Part shown: in pieces, positions 41,506 to 49,729 of the stretch
Numbering within the stretch: the stretch's first letter is position 1
How the letters are laid out: the number at the start of each line of letters is the position of its first letter
Assembly: GCF_004114915.1 (NCBI RefSeq)
Contig: NZ_CP022219.1
Location: forward strand, 1,518,501 to 1,582,500
Direction: 5' to 3'
Length of the DNA: 64,000 nt
From: Bradyrhizobium guangxiense
GTDB taxonomy: Bacteria; Pseudomonadota; Alphaproteobacteria; Rhizobiales; Xanthobacteraceae
The notes under the pieces: model-generated
What the model was told of the DNA's origin: nothing
Database searches by the model: none
What the model saw: only the letters and a program-made list of their open reading frames with translations
Translations under genes and position numbers: made by a program

Positions 41506-42468
41506 TTAACCCGAGGGCCGTTCGCGTGATGCGAAGCGGACGGCGCGAGCTTTCGCGCTCTTTCCGGCCGCGCGCGCGGCAATCATGCTGCGCGCCTTGC
41601 CATGAGCAAAAGCGTTCTTCCGGAGCAAGGTTGCGAACCGCTTGCGGGCACGGTTCGCCGTCAGGCGCGCGGCGAGCTGTTCGGCCTTGCGCATGATGGT
41701 CGTGACCGAGGGCGTCAGGTTGACCGGAACCCAGGCGACGTCCTTTGCCTTCGAGAGGCTGCCGATGCCTTCGCATGGGGCTTCGCGCGGCAGGTCGATC
41801 CGGATCGCAAGCGCGTCAGAGCGCTCGGTCCAGTCCTCGGCCTTGGTGCCGGTGATGATGCGGACATAGTCGCGCGTCTCGCGCGGCAGCTCGCTCTCCT
41901 TGGCAAGCCACTTCTGGATGCGGCCGGGACCTGCATTGTAGGCGGCTGCGGCAAGGCCGAGATTGCCGAAATCGTCGCGCAGCTTGCGCAGGAATTTGGC
42001 CGATGCCGGCAGCGCCTTCATCGGGTCGAAGGGATCATCGAGCCCGACCTCGGCGGCCGTCTCCGGCATGAACTGCGCAACGCCCTGCGCGCCGGCATGG
42101 CTGACCTCGTTGGACTTGAAGCGGCTCTCCTGCCAGATCAGGCGCGCGAAGAACGGCACCGGGATGTCGCTGGCCTCGGCTGCTTCGCGAAGGGCGTGAC
42201 AGAATCGGTCTGTCGGCGACACCGGCCCCTCGGCGACGGAGGCGGTCGGGCGCGACGGCTCGATCGTTTCCTCATGCGCCGCGCGCGCATTGGCGAGCTC
42301 GATGGCCTGCACGCTGGCCAGGAAGAGTTCGACCACCGGAACCAGCGGCGAGGCATGGTTGTTCTGAACAACGACGGTGTCGAAGGTTGATGTTTGCCGG
42401 GACGCCGACGGATCGAGGTCGCACATCATGATCAGAACCGCGGCGAAAGCCGCGACGACAAATCGCAT
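41506..42468 (-). CDS. Lytic transglycosylase (SLT domain)
   Basis: 320 residues. The N-terminal hydrophobic stretch FVVAAFAAVLIMMCDLDPSAS could be a signal peptide. The SLT fold follows with the catalytic Glu in IWQESRFKSNEVSHAGAQGVAQFMP and the AYNAGPGRIQKWL motif. After about residue 225 there is a basic extension rich in Arg, Lys and Ala. The ATG (MRFVV) was preferred over a TTG four codons earlier. It cleaves peptidoglycan glycan strands in the periplasm. The divergent neighbour is an L,D-transpeptidase. Confidence 0.92.
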   Translation of the reverse strand: MRFVVAAFAAVLIMMCDLDPSASRQTSTFDTVVVQNNHASPLVPVVELFLASVQAIELANARAAHEETIEPSRPTASVAEGPVSPTDRFCHALREAAEASDIPVPFFARLIWQESRFKSNEVSHAGAQGVAQFMPETAAEVGLDDPFDPMKALPASAKFLRKLRDDFGNLGLAAAAYNAGPGRIQKWLAKESELPRETRDYVRIITGTKAEDWTERSDALAIRIDLPREAPCEGIGSLSKAKDVAWVPVNLTPSVTTIMRKAEQLAARLTANRARKRFATLLRKNAFAHGKARSMIAARAAGKSAKARAVRFASRERPSG

Positions 42469-42651
42469 TTGCTGGGGCAACCTCGAACTGTGGGATGAAC
42501 GGCCAGCGATGCGCCGGCGATAAGGAGTTCTTAACCGTCCGATTGCGGCAAAGCTGCGATCTCGTCGGTTCCTTCGGTGTTACTACGGTGTTCCCGGGAG
42601 AAACTTCCCGCGCTTTTGCGGATCATTGTTTGCAAGATGGGACGAGCGATC

Positions 42652-43686
42652 ATGATGCGATGGATGCTTGGCGCGGTGATGTCGCTGTGGTTGGTCTGTC
42701 CGGTGCTCGCGGGCAATCTCGATGCGAGAGCGGTGAACGACGCTGCGCGTCCCGAAAAGCTGCCGCCTGCCGACAAGGTCAGCGCGCCGGCGACGAAGCT
42801 TCAGATCTTGCTCGATCGTGCGCAATTCTCGCCCGGCCAGATCGACGGCAAGCTCGGCGAGAACGCGCAGAAGGCGTTGAAGGCGTTCGCCGAGCAGAAC
42901 GGAGTTGGCATCGACAAGACCATCGCTCCGGAACTCTGGGACAGGCTGAATGCAGCCAGCGAAGGTCCTGCTCTTGTCGACTACAAGATCACCGATGCCG
43001 ACGTGAAAGGGCCCTTCCTGAAGAAGCTCCCCGCCAAGCTCGACGATATGAAGTCGTTGGAGGCGCTGAGCTACACCAGCCCGCTCGAAGGCCTCGCTGA
43101 AAAATTCCACATGAGCGAGGAGCTGTTGAGGGCGCTCAATCCGGGCAGGTCTTTCGACAAGGCCGGAGAGACGATCACCGTGGCCAACGTGCCGGCGCGA
43201 CGGGAGCTTCCTCGCATCGGTCGGATCGAGATCGACAAGACGCGCGGGACGCTGAAGGCTTACGAGGGCTCCGGTCGTCTGGTCGCGTTCTATCCGGCGT
43301 CAATCGGCAGTCCGGATCGCCCGACGCCGACGGGGACGCTGAAGGTCACCGGCACCAACGAGCAGCCGACCTATCATTACAATCCCGAGTACAAGTTCAA
43401 GAGCGTGAAATCCAAGAAGCCGTTCGACATCAAGCCGGGCCCGAACAATCCCGTGGGGGCGTACTGGATCGGTCTCTCGGCGCAAGGCTACGGCATCCAC
43501 GGGACGGGGGAGCCCGACAGGGTCGGCAAGTCCGCGTCTCACGGCTGCATCAGGCTGACCAACTGGGATGCGCGAGCGCTCGGCGAGAACGTCAAGCGCG
43601 GCACGCCCGTCGTCTTCCTCGACGCGCCGACGGACTCCTCATCAAGGCAGCAGAGCAAGACGGCCGGCTCGCGCGCCGCGAACTAA
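42652..43686 (+). CDS. L,D-transpeptidase (YkuD) with peptidoglycan-binding domain
   Basis: 344 residues. The signal segment WMLGAVMSLWLVCPVLAG is followed by a PG_binding_1-like module (LQILLDRAQFSPGQIDGKLG, ALKAFAEQNG), a LysM-like region (LEGLAEKFHMSEELLRALNPG), then the YkuD domain. Its active site shows HGTGEPDRVGKSASHGCIRL, with the catalytic Cys at about residue 299. It forms 3-3 cross-links or attaches proteins to peptidoglycan. Several ATG codons are possible; this one is preceded by GGGACGAG and starts the signal peptide. Confidence 0.9.
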   Translation: MMRWMLGAVMSLWLVCPVLAGNLDARAVNDAARPEKLPPADKVSAPATKLQILLDRAQFSPGQIDGKLGENAQKALKAFAEQNGVGIDKTIAPELWDRLNAASEGPALVDYKITDADVKGPFLKKLPAKLDDMKSLEALSYTSPLEGLAEKFHMSEELLRALNPGRSFDKAGETITVANVPARRELPRIGRIEIDKTRGTLKAYEGSGRLVAFYPASIGSPDRPTPTGTLKVTGTNEQPTYHYNPEYKFKSVKSKKPFDIKPGPNNPVGAYWIGLSAQGYGIHGTGEPDRVGKSASHGCIRLTNWDARALGENVKRGTPVVFLDAPTDSSSRQQSKTAGSRAAN

Positions 43687-43687
43687 G

Positions 43688-43717
43688 CCTTGAATTAGTC
43701 CTTGAACTAGTCCTTAG
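43688..43717. repeat. 12-base tandem repeat creating serial stop codons
   Basis: CCTTGAATTAGT and CCTTGAACTAGT follow each other directly, then a partial CCTTAG. On the minus strand each unit reads Phe-Lys-Asp-stop in the frame of the adjoining gene, so the real end is followed by a second in-frame stop. It lies in the 20-base gap to the convergent L,D-transpeptidase gene and runs into the minus-strand gene. Confidence 0.7.
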
Positions 43718-43982
43718 GGAAATCCTTACGCATCGCGATCTCGGCGGCATCGCCGGGTGACAGCACGGTCTGATCGAAGGCCGGTTGCGGCTGCGTCATG
43801 ATATCGTAGAGCGAGATGCCTTTGATGGGCTTGCCCATCAGCTCGCGGACGCAGCCGGCGAGCGTGCCGTTGTAGACGAGATAGGGCGGACCTCGATCCT
43901 TTTGCCTCTCGCCCTTCAGCGACGGCCACTTCTTCAGTTCGGCCGGCGCATCATAGGCGATCGGCGATCCCTCTTTGAACAT
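43707..43982 (-). CDS. Small protein of unknown function (91 aa)
   Basis: 91 residues, with no signal peptide: KEGSPIAYDAPAELKKWPSL, then GPPYLVYNGTLAGCVRELMGKPIKGISLYDIMTQ and DQTVLSPGDAAEIAMRKDFPKD. It is mixed alpha/beta in character with one cysteine. No ribosome binding site is obvious upstream of the ATG. I do not recognise a family. The end of the gene is made of 12-base repeats. Confidence 0.6.
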   Translation of the reverse strand: MFKEGSPIAYDAPAELKKWPSLKGERQKDRGPPYLVYNGTLAGCVRELMGKPIKGISLYDIMTQPQPAFDQTVLSPGDAAEIAMRKDFPKD

Positions 43983-44060
43983 GGGTTGGACCCCGGTGGC
44001 TTGGACTGCGGGGAGTCCTAAGGCCGCCGGGGTAAATACCCGTCAAAGAATTGGTTCAAA

Positions 44061-44918
44061 TCAGCCGGTAACGAAGGCGAGCAGGGTGCCGTTGGCCTTG
44101 GCCGGCGGCACGCAAATCGCAGGCCCACTGCGCACAGCGACGGACCCGAGCGCCTTCTCCGTCGCGGCGAGATCGCCGCTGACGAGCACCAGCGCCGCGC
44201 CGCCGCGCTCGGCCAGGCCGGCGAGCGGCACGCCGGGATAACGCTTTCCGAGCTGCTCCAGCGTCAGATAGACGAAGTCGGCGCGGTCGCCGCCGGAGGG
44301 CACGGTCACGGCGCCGTCGGCCTCCGCCTTCGGCTCGCGGTCGATCAGCTGGCCGAGATGCGCAGCGTCCTTCGCCGGCTCGGGCGTTGCGATCAGCGTC
44401 TGCTTGATCCGCTTTGCCGCATTGGCGTGCTTCATCAGCTCGGGGATCCACACTGTCTCGCGCGTCTTGTGCTGGCAGGGGAAGATGCGCACGCCGCCCG
44501 GCGCTTCGGCGGTCGGCCACATGAAGGTGCGGAATTTGGCCGCCGAGACCGTGCCATCGGGCAGCGTGACCGGCCGCTCGAAATCGGTCGGACCGATCGG
44601 CGTCAGGCCGCGTCCCCGGATCTCCTCCGCGCCGGCGGCGGAATCCACCGCGGTGAAGGCGATGCGCTCGATGCCCTCGCCCCGCTTGTCGAGGAAGGTG
44701 CGTGCGGGCGCGTTGTGCTCGGTCGCGGCGAGTACGCCGAGCAGCTCCATATAGTCGGGGTCGAACATGATGGTGTAGTTGCCGGTGCCCATATGCGCGC
44801 TATGGGTACCGCGCGGGGAGACCGTGAAGCCGAGCTGCCGGTAGTTCTCGGCGGCCTTGTCGAGGTCCTTCACCATGACCACGGCGTGGTCGATACCGAT
44901 GACGTTCTTGAGAGCCAC
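44061..44918 (-). CDS. VOC-family protein (glyoxalase-like)
   Basis: 285 residues with a GTG start after GGGAAAG. The N-terminal module starts VIGIDHAVVMVKDLDKAAENYRQLGFTVSPRGTHSAHMGTGNYTIMF; a second, weaker VOC-like part covers the C-terminal third (ALVLVSGDLAATEKALG). DYMELLGV provides the family Glu. This layout matches the two-domain glyoxalase_3-type proteins. The puuD gene lies about 110 bases upstream on the same strand, so a link to purine or other ring catabolism is possible. Confidence 0.82.
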   Translation of the reverse strand: MALKNVIGIDHAVVMVKDLDKAAENYRQLGFTVSPRGTHSAHMGTGNYTIMFDPDYMELLGVLAATEHNAPARTFLDKRGEGIERIAFTAVDSAAGAEEIRGRGLTPIGPTDFERPVTLPDGTVSAAKFRTFMWPTAEAPGGVRIFPCQHKTRETVWIPELMKHANAAKRIKQTLIATPEPAKDAAHLGQLIDREPKAEADGAVTVPSGGDRADFVYLTLEQLGKRYPGVPLAGLAERGGAALVLVSGDLAATEKALGSVAVRSGPAICVPPAKANGTLLAFVTG

Positions 44919-45029
44919 TGTTCTTTCCCGCGAATGCAAAGCGATTTGAAGCCGCGCCGGTGGCGGCCGGTCCTGTCTACGCCGGATAGGCGGCCATGTC
45001 ATTTTCAATTCAGCGGGGCATGCGGAATA

Positions 45030-46256
45030 TCATTCCGCGAGATGCAGCCTCGACGCGTGACGAGCTAAGTGCGCCCGCTCGAGATAGGCGGCAAGGACCG
45101 CACGCTCCTGGCTGGTCATTTCGGTGATGTTGCCCGGCGGCATTGCGCTGGACCAGGCCGCGACACGGCCGATCAGGCGGATGTTGCGATGGATGTGCTC
45201 GGGCGCATCGAGCAGGATGCCCTTCGGTGCAGTCACGATGCCGGCCCAGACCGGCTCCGCCGCGTGGCACATGCTGCACCGGGACATCACGATGTCCTCG
45301 ACGGCGGCGAGCGTGGGTTGTGTCGACAGCGCGGCGGTCTTCATCTCGCGCGGGCCGGCCGCGGAGAGGAAAAGGATTGCGACAACGCCCGCGGCGGCGA
45401 CGCCCCACACCCACCACGGCGATTTGCGCCCGGCGTGCCGCTCGTTGAAGAAGTGGCGGATCACCGGGCCGAGCGCCAGGACGATCGCGACGATGATCCA
45501 GTTGAAGCGCGTAGCGTAGAGCAGGGGATAGTGGTTGCTGATCATCAGCACGACGACGGGGAGCGTCAGGTAATTGTTGTGGACCGAGCGCTCCTTGCTG
45601 GCCTTGCCGAGCTTCGGATCGGGCGCCTGCCCGGCGATCAGGCTGGCGACGATCTTCTTCTGGTTCGGGATGATCAGCGCGAAGACGTTGGCGACCATGA
45701 CGGTGCCGATGATCGCGGCGATCTGGTTGAAGGCGCCGCGGCCGCTCAGCACATGGGTGAAGGCATAGGTCAGCGCGACCAGGAACAGATAGCCGCCGAC
45801 GGCAAAGGGCAATTCGCGTTGGGCAAGCCCGCTACGGCAGGCGGCTTCATAGAGCAGCCACGCCAGCGCGAGACTACAGAAGCTGAATAGCCCGGCCTGG
45901 AATGGCGTGAGGTCGAGGATCGACTTGTCGACCAGGAACAGGTCGGCCTCGAGATAATAGACCACCACCATCAGCGCAAAGCCGGACAGCCAGGTGGTGT
46001 AGGCCTCCCATTTGAACCAGGTCAGCTCGTCCGGCATCTGATTTGGGGCCACCAGATATTTCATGATCCGGTAGAAGCCGCCGCCATGGACCTGCCAGGC
46101 TTCGCCCTGCACGCCATCAGGCAGGTTACTCCTGGGCCTGAGGCTGAGGTCGAGGGCGATGAAATAGAAGGAACTGCCGATCCAGGCGATCGCCGACACC
46201 ACGTGCAGCCAGCGGAGCAGCAGGCTCGCCCATTCCGATATGATGGATCCCCACAT
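45030..46256 (-). CDS. puuD: Membrane urate hydroxylase PuuD with cytochrome c domain
   Basis: 408 residues, the family length. The membrane part has about eight helices, starting SEWASLLLRWLHVVSAIAWIGSSFYFIALD, with HGGGFYRIMKYLVAPNQMPDELTWFKWEAYTTW as the conserved loop. The C-terminus is a cytochrome c module with the heme motif CSMCH. The family oxidises urate to 5-hydroxyisourate and sends electrons to the respiratory chain, with no H2O2. Upstream in-frame sequence lacks family features, so the ATG of WGSIISEW was chosen. Other urate-pathway genes are not in the window. Confidence 0.92.
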   Translation of the reverse strand: MWGSIISEWASLLLRWLHVVSAIAWIGSSFYFIALDLSLRPRSNLPDGVQGEAWQVHGGGFYRIMKYLVAPNQMPDELTWFKWEAYTTWLSGFALMVVVYYLEADLFLVDKSILDLTPFQAGLFSFCSLALAWLLYEAACRSGLAQRELPFAVGGYLFLVALTYAFTHVLSGRGAFNQIAAIIGTVMVANVFALIIPNQKKIVASLIAGQAPDPKLGKASKERSVHNNYLTLPVVVLMISNHYPLLYATRFNWIIVAIVLALGPVIRHFFNERHAGRKSPWWVWGVAAAGVVAILFLSAAGPREMKTAALSTQPTLAAVEDIVMSRCSMCHAAEPVWAGIVTAPKGILLDAPEHIHRNIRLIGRVAAWSSAMPPGNITEMTSQERAVLAAYLERAHLARHASRLHLAE

Positions 46257-46465
46257 GATCACCCCATCGATTGCGACAGCGATGCCGCAGCTTTGCTGAC
46301 CGCAACCCCCGCCCTTACAATGTGTCGCACCTATCCGCCGAGTTTTCCAGTACGATGGGTTCCAGCTAATGCACATCGTGCGTGCATCAGCTGATATGGG
46401 ATGCGGCAAGGCTCTGATCTGATGCCGTGGTGTCGATGTTCGAGATTGCAGGCCGGGAGGACAAA

Positions 46466-47797
46466 TTGAAGAGTAGAATTTTGTCCGTCGCGATATCCGC
46501 GGGCCTGCTGGTTGCAACCGCTGCGCAGGCCGAGCCGGTGCTGCAGGGCAAGGATGCCTATGGCGATTGGCGGGCCGACAAGCCCGGAACGATCAGGTTG
46601 ATCCGGCCGCAAGACCTGGTCAGGCCCGGCGCGACGCGGTCGGTTGCGAGTTCGTCCCGCGTGGTGCCGCGCCCGCCGGAAGCGGAGCTCCAGGTGCCGG
46701 CAGGCTTCAAGATCGAGCCGTTCGCCGAAGGTTTGCGCGCGCCGCGGATCGTGCGGGTGGCGCCGAATGGCGATGTGTTCGTCGCGGAAACGCGGGCCGG
46801 CAGCATCCGCGTGTTGCGCGCGGGGGAGGGTGGCAAGGTTGCGAGCAACGACGTCTTTGCCAGCGGACTGAGGCAGCCCTTCGGAATCGCCTTCTTTCCG
46901 AACGGTGACAATCCGCAATGGGTCTATGTTGCCAACACCGACAGCGTCGTCCGCTTTCCCTATCAGGCGGGCGATCTCAAGGCCCGCGGCAAGGCGGAGA
47001 CGCTCGTGGCAAGCCTGCCGCACGACGGCGGCCATTCCACTCGCGACATCGTCTTCACACCCGACAACAAGCGCATGCTGGTGTCGGTCGGCTCGCTCAG
47101 CAACGTCGCGGAAGGTCTGGGCACGCCGCCGGGCGGAATGGAAGCGTGGTCGAAAGCGCAACCGCTCGGCGCGGCCTGGGCCAGCGAAACCGAGCGTGCC
47201 GCCGTGCTGGCTTTCAGTCCTGATGGAAAGGAACGGAAGATCTACGCCACGGGTATCCGCAACTGCGTCGGTCTTGCGATCCAGCCGCAGACCGGTCTGC
47301 CCTGGTGCTCGACCAACGAACGCGACGGCCTCGGCGACGATCTCGTGCCTGACTACGTCACCAGCGTGAAGGAGGGCGCCTTCTACGGCTGGCCGTGGTT
47401 CTATATCGGCAACAATGAAGACCCGCGCCACGCCGGTGCGCGGCCGGACCTGAAGGACAAGGTGGCGGTGCCCGACGTGCTGATCCAGCCGCATTCGGCC
47501 TCGCTCGGCATGGCCTTCTACCAAGGCACGCAGTTTCCGAGCGAATACCAGGGCGATGCCTTCGCAGCCGAGCACGGATCGTGGAACCGGTCTAAGCGCA
47601 CCGGTTACAAGGTGATCCGCATCCGGATGAAGGACGGCAAGCCGACCGGCGAGTATGAGGATTTCGTCACAGGGTTCGTGGTGAGCGACACCGAGGTTTG
47701 GGGACGGCCGGTGGGGGTAGCGGTTGCGAAGGACGGATCGCTGCTGGTCTCGGAGGATGGCAACGGCACGATCTGGCGGGTGACGTATTCGCGCTGA
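46466..47797 (+). CDS. Sorbosone dehydrogenase-family (PQQ-type beta-propeller) protein
   Basis: 443 residues with a TTG start five bases after GGGAGG, which begins the signal peptide KSRILSVAISAGLLVATAAQA. The propeller carries LQVPAGFKIEPFAEGLRAPR, FVAETRAGSIRV, GLRQPFGIAFFP, HDGGHSTRDIVFTPD (catalytic His region), YATGIRNCVGLAIQP and EHGSWNRSKRTGYKV. This is the family of soluble PQQ-dependent aldose/sorbosone dehydrogenases. It is periplasmic; no cytochrome partner is adjacent. ATG or GTG codons slightly upstream would bury the signal peptide. Confidence 0.88.
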   Translation: MKSRILSVAISAGLLVATAAQAEPVLQGKDAYGDWRADKPGTIRLIRPQDLVRPGATRSVASSSRVVPRPPEAELQVPAGFKIEPFAEGLRAPRIVRVAPNGDVFVAETRAGSIRVLRAGEGGKVASNDVFASGLRQPFGIAFFPNGDNPQWVYVANTDSVVRFPYQAGDLKARGKAETLVASLPHDGGHSTRDIVFTPDNKRMLVSVGSLSNVAEGLGTPPGGMEAWSKAQPLGAAWASETERAAVLAFSPDGKERKIYATGIRNCVGLAIQPQTGLPWCSTNERDGLGDDLVPDYVTSVKEGAFYGWPWFYIGNNEDPRHAGARPDLKDKVAVPDVLIQPHSASLGMAFYQGTQFPSEYQGDAFAAEHGSWNRSKRTGYKVIRIRMKDGKPTGEYEDFVTGFVVSDTEVWGRPVGVAVAKDGSLLVSEDGNGTIWRVTYSR

Positions 47798-47811
47798 GTG
47801 AGCTCTCTTCG

Positions 47812-47835
47812 CCTCTCCCCGCAGGCGGGGAGAGG
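47812..47835. terminator. Hairpin between convergent genes
   Basis: CCTCTCCCCGC pairs with GCGGGGAGAGG with a minimal loop. It fills the 48-base gap between the sorbosone dehydrogenase-like gene and the SDR gene. From memory this short palindrome recurs in Bradyrhizobium intergenic regions. It could serve as a terminator for both strands. Confidence 0.6.
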
Positions 47836-47845
47836 AGGAAACGAG

Positions 47846-48646
47846 CTATCCCCGTCTCACGCTGGCCCCGCCATCGACCGGCAGCGTCACACCCGTGATG
47901 AAATTGGCTTCGTCCGACGCCAGGAACAGCGCAGCGTTCGCGACGTCCCAGCCCGTTCCCATCTTCCTCCGCAGCGGCACCTTGCTGTCGCGTTCGGCTT
48001 CGACCTCGGCGCGGGTCTTGTGCCATTCGCGGGCCCGGGTGTCGACGGCCATCGGCGTGTTCATCAGGCCGGGCAGGATGACATTGGCGCGGATGCCGTA
48101 TTCGGCATTCTGGTAGGCGAGCTGCTCGGTGAAGGCGATCATCGCAGATTTCGTCGCCTTGTAGGCAACGTAAGGATAGGTCGTGATCGCTGCCATCGAG
48201 GAGATGTTGATGATGGCGCCGCTTGCTTGCGCGCGCATGATTGGAATCACTTCCTTCGCGGCGAGAATGCAGCTCTTCAGATTGATGGCGACGACGCGGT
48301 CGAACGCTTCTTCGGTCAGTTGAAGGAGTTCGGCATCGCCGCCGGCGAGACTGACGCCGACATTGTTGTGCAGCACGTCGATCCGGCTCCAGCGCGATTG
48401 TGCATCCTCGACCATCGCCCTGATGTCCGCCGCCTTCGTCACGTCGGCCTTGAAGGCCGCGGCGGTGCCTTGCGCCGCCGTGATCATCGCGACCGTTTCC
48501 TGCGCGGACTCCAGATGGTGGTCCACGCACAAGACCTTCGCACCTTCGCGTGCGAAGATGAGCGCGGTGGCGCGGCCGTTGCCCATGCCTTCACCGGGAC
48601 TCTGCCCGGCCCCGACGACGATCGCGACCTTGCCCTTCAAGCGCAT
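47846..48646 (-). CDS. SDR-family oxidoreductase
   Basis: 266 residues. The cofactor motif is altered to VVGAGQSPGEGMGNGRATA, with an insertion compared with the usual TGxxxGIG. It continues with VDVTKAADI-type ADVTKAADIRAMV, LHNNVGVS, catalytic Ser in NISSMAA, and YKATKSAM with Tyr and Lys. NADP(H) or NAD(H) specificity cannot be told. The PGLMNTPM and PVDGGASV segments are typical. It is divergent from cyoABCD. The substrate is unknown. Confidence 0.9.
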   Translation of the reverse strand: MRLKGKVAIVVGAGQSPGEGMGNGRATALIFAREGAKVLCVDHHLESAQETVAMITAAQGTAAAFKADVTKAADIRAMVEDAQSRWSRIDVLHNNVGVSLAGGDAELLQLTEEAFDRVVAINLKSCILAAKEVIPIMRAQASGAIINISSMAAITTYPYVAYKATKSAMIAFTEQLAYQNAEYGIRANVILPGLMNTPMAVDTRAREWHKTRAEVEAERDSKVPLRRKMGTGWDVANAALFLASDEANFITGVTLPVDGGASVRRG

Positions 48647-48806
48647 CTCAGTTCACTCCCTGGATCGGATGCTTCTCATTATTTTCGTGCAGACTAGCAA
48701 TCCGACCGGCCGGAGAGAAGGCGCGCCTCCTGCGTTCATGTCATTGAGATCACATGGAATTGCATGTCGCGCCCGACGCCTTGCCGGCGGCCGCCCCCGC
48801 GGTTCA

Positions 48807-48832
48807 GGAACCGATGTCACGCGATCGCGTTT
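48807..48832 (+). promoter_or_regulatory. EcfG-type promoter in front of cyoABCD
   Basis: GGAAC (48807-48811), 16 bases, CGTTT (48828-48832): an exact match to the EcfG consensus. It is about 64 bases before the cyoA start codon and on the correct strand. It suggests that bo3 oxidase is made as part of the general stress response. Confidence 0.7.
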
Positions 48833-48895
48833 GTTGCGGAGCCTTTCCCGCGCTAGGCTCTGTCCCGGGGCTTCCCAACCGCCAGTGGCTTGCCG

Positions 48896-49729
48896 ATGAA
48901 TCTGCTCGATCCGCAAGGGCCCGTGGCTGCGGCCAACAGCACCATCCTGGTCGATTCCGTCTTCATCATGCTTGTGATCGTGGTGCCGACCATTGTCGCG
49001 ATCCTGGCCTTTGCGTTCTGGTTTCGCGCCTCCAACACCAAGGCGCGCTACCAGCCTGACTTCGTCTATTCCGGCCGCGTCGAGATGGTGGTGTGGTCGA
49101 TCCCGGCGCTCACCGTGATCCTGCTCGGCGGCGTCGCCTGGATCGGCTCGCACCAGCTCGATCCTGCCGCACCCGTGCCGGGCACCGGCAGCCCGGTGCG
49201 GATCCAGGCAGTCTCGCTCGACTGGAAATGGCTGTTCATCTATCCGGACCAGCGCATCGCCACCGTCAATGCGTTGACGGTGCCGGCCGGTGCCGAGCTG
49301 AACTTCCAGCTGACGTCGTCGAGCGTGATGAACACGTTCTTCATCCCGCAGCTCGGCAGCATGATCTACACCATGAACGGCATGGTGACGAAGCTGAACC
49401 TGCGCGCCGACAACGAAGGCAAGCTGCAGGGACTGTCGGCGCATTTCTCTGGCGACGGCTTTCCCGACATGATGTTCGACATCGACGTGATCTCCCCGCT
49501 TGCGTTTCCGGATTGGGTGGCAGGCACGGCGAAGACCGATGCCGTGCTGAACGAGGACAGCTACAGGAAGCTGATGCAGCAGGGCGTCGAGAAGGGCCGG
49601 CCGACCTATCGCCTCGAAGATCCGCGCCTGTTCGACCTGATTGCAAACCAGCATATTCCGCCGGGACCCGGACCGGAGCTGGTCTCCGATGCGGGCCCTA
49701 CGCACAGTGGAGGCCATGATGCTCGGTAA
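48896..49729 (+). CDS. cyoA: Cytochrome bo3 ubiquinol oxidase subunit II
   Basis: 277 residues. Two transmembrane helices ([48 protein letters not shown]) precede the periplasmic cupredoxin domain. The CuA ligands (CxxxCxxxH) are absent; in their place is [19 protein letters not shown], which marks a quinol oxidase. MNLLDPQGP aligns with the mature start of Escherichia CyoA (LLDPKG), but the lipoprotein signal and Cys that precede it there are missing; an in-frame stop lies 37 bases upstream. The gene overlaps cyoB by 11 bases. Confidence 0.93.
   Translation: MNLLDPQGPVAAANSTILVDSVFIMLVIVVPTIVAILAFAFWFRASNTKARYQPDFVYSGRVEMVVWSIPALTVILLGGVAWIGSHQLDPAAPVPGTGSPVRIQAVSLDWKWLFIYPDQRIATVNALTVPAGAELNFQLTSSSVMNTFFIPQLGSMIYTMNGMVTKLNLRADNEGKLQGLSAHFSGDGFPDMMFDIDVISPLAFPDWVAGTAKTDAVLNEDSYRKLMQQGVEKGRPTYRLEDPRLFDLIANQHIPPGPGPELVSDAGPTHSGGHDAR

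Noticed and set aside
46310..46330. TTGCTGACCGCAA as a FixK-type box near puuD
   Set aside because: The spacer is five bases instead of six and the site lies on the far side of the gap.
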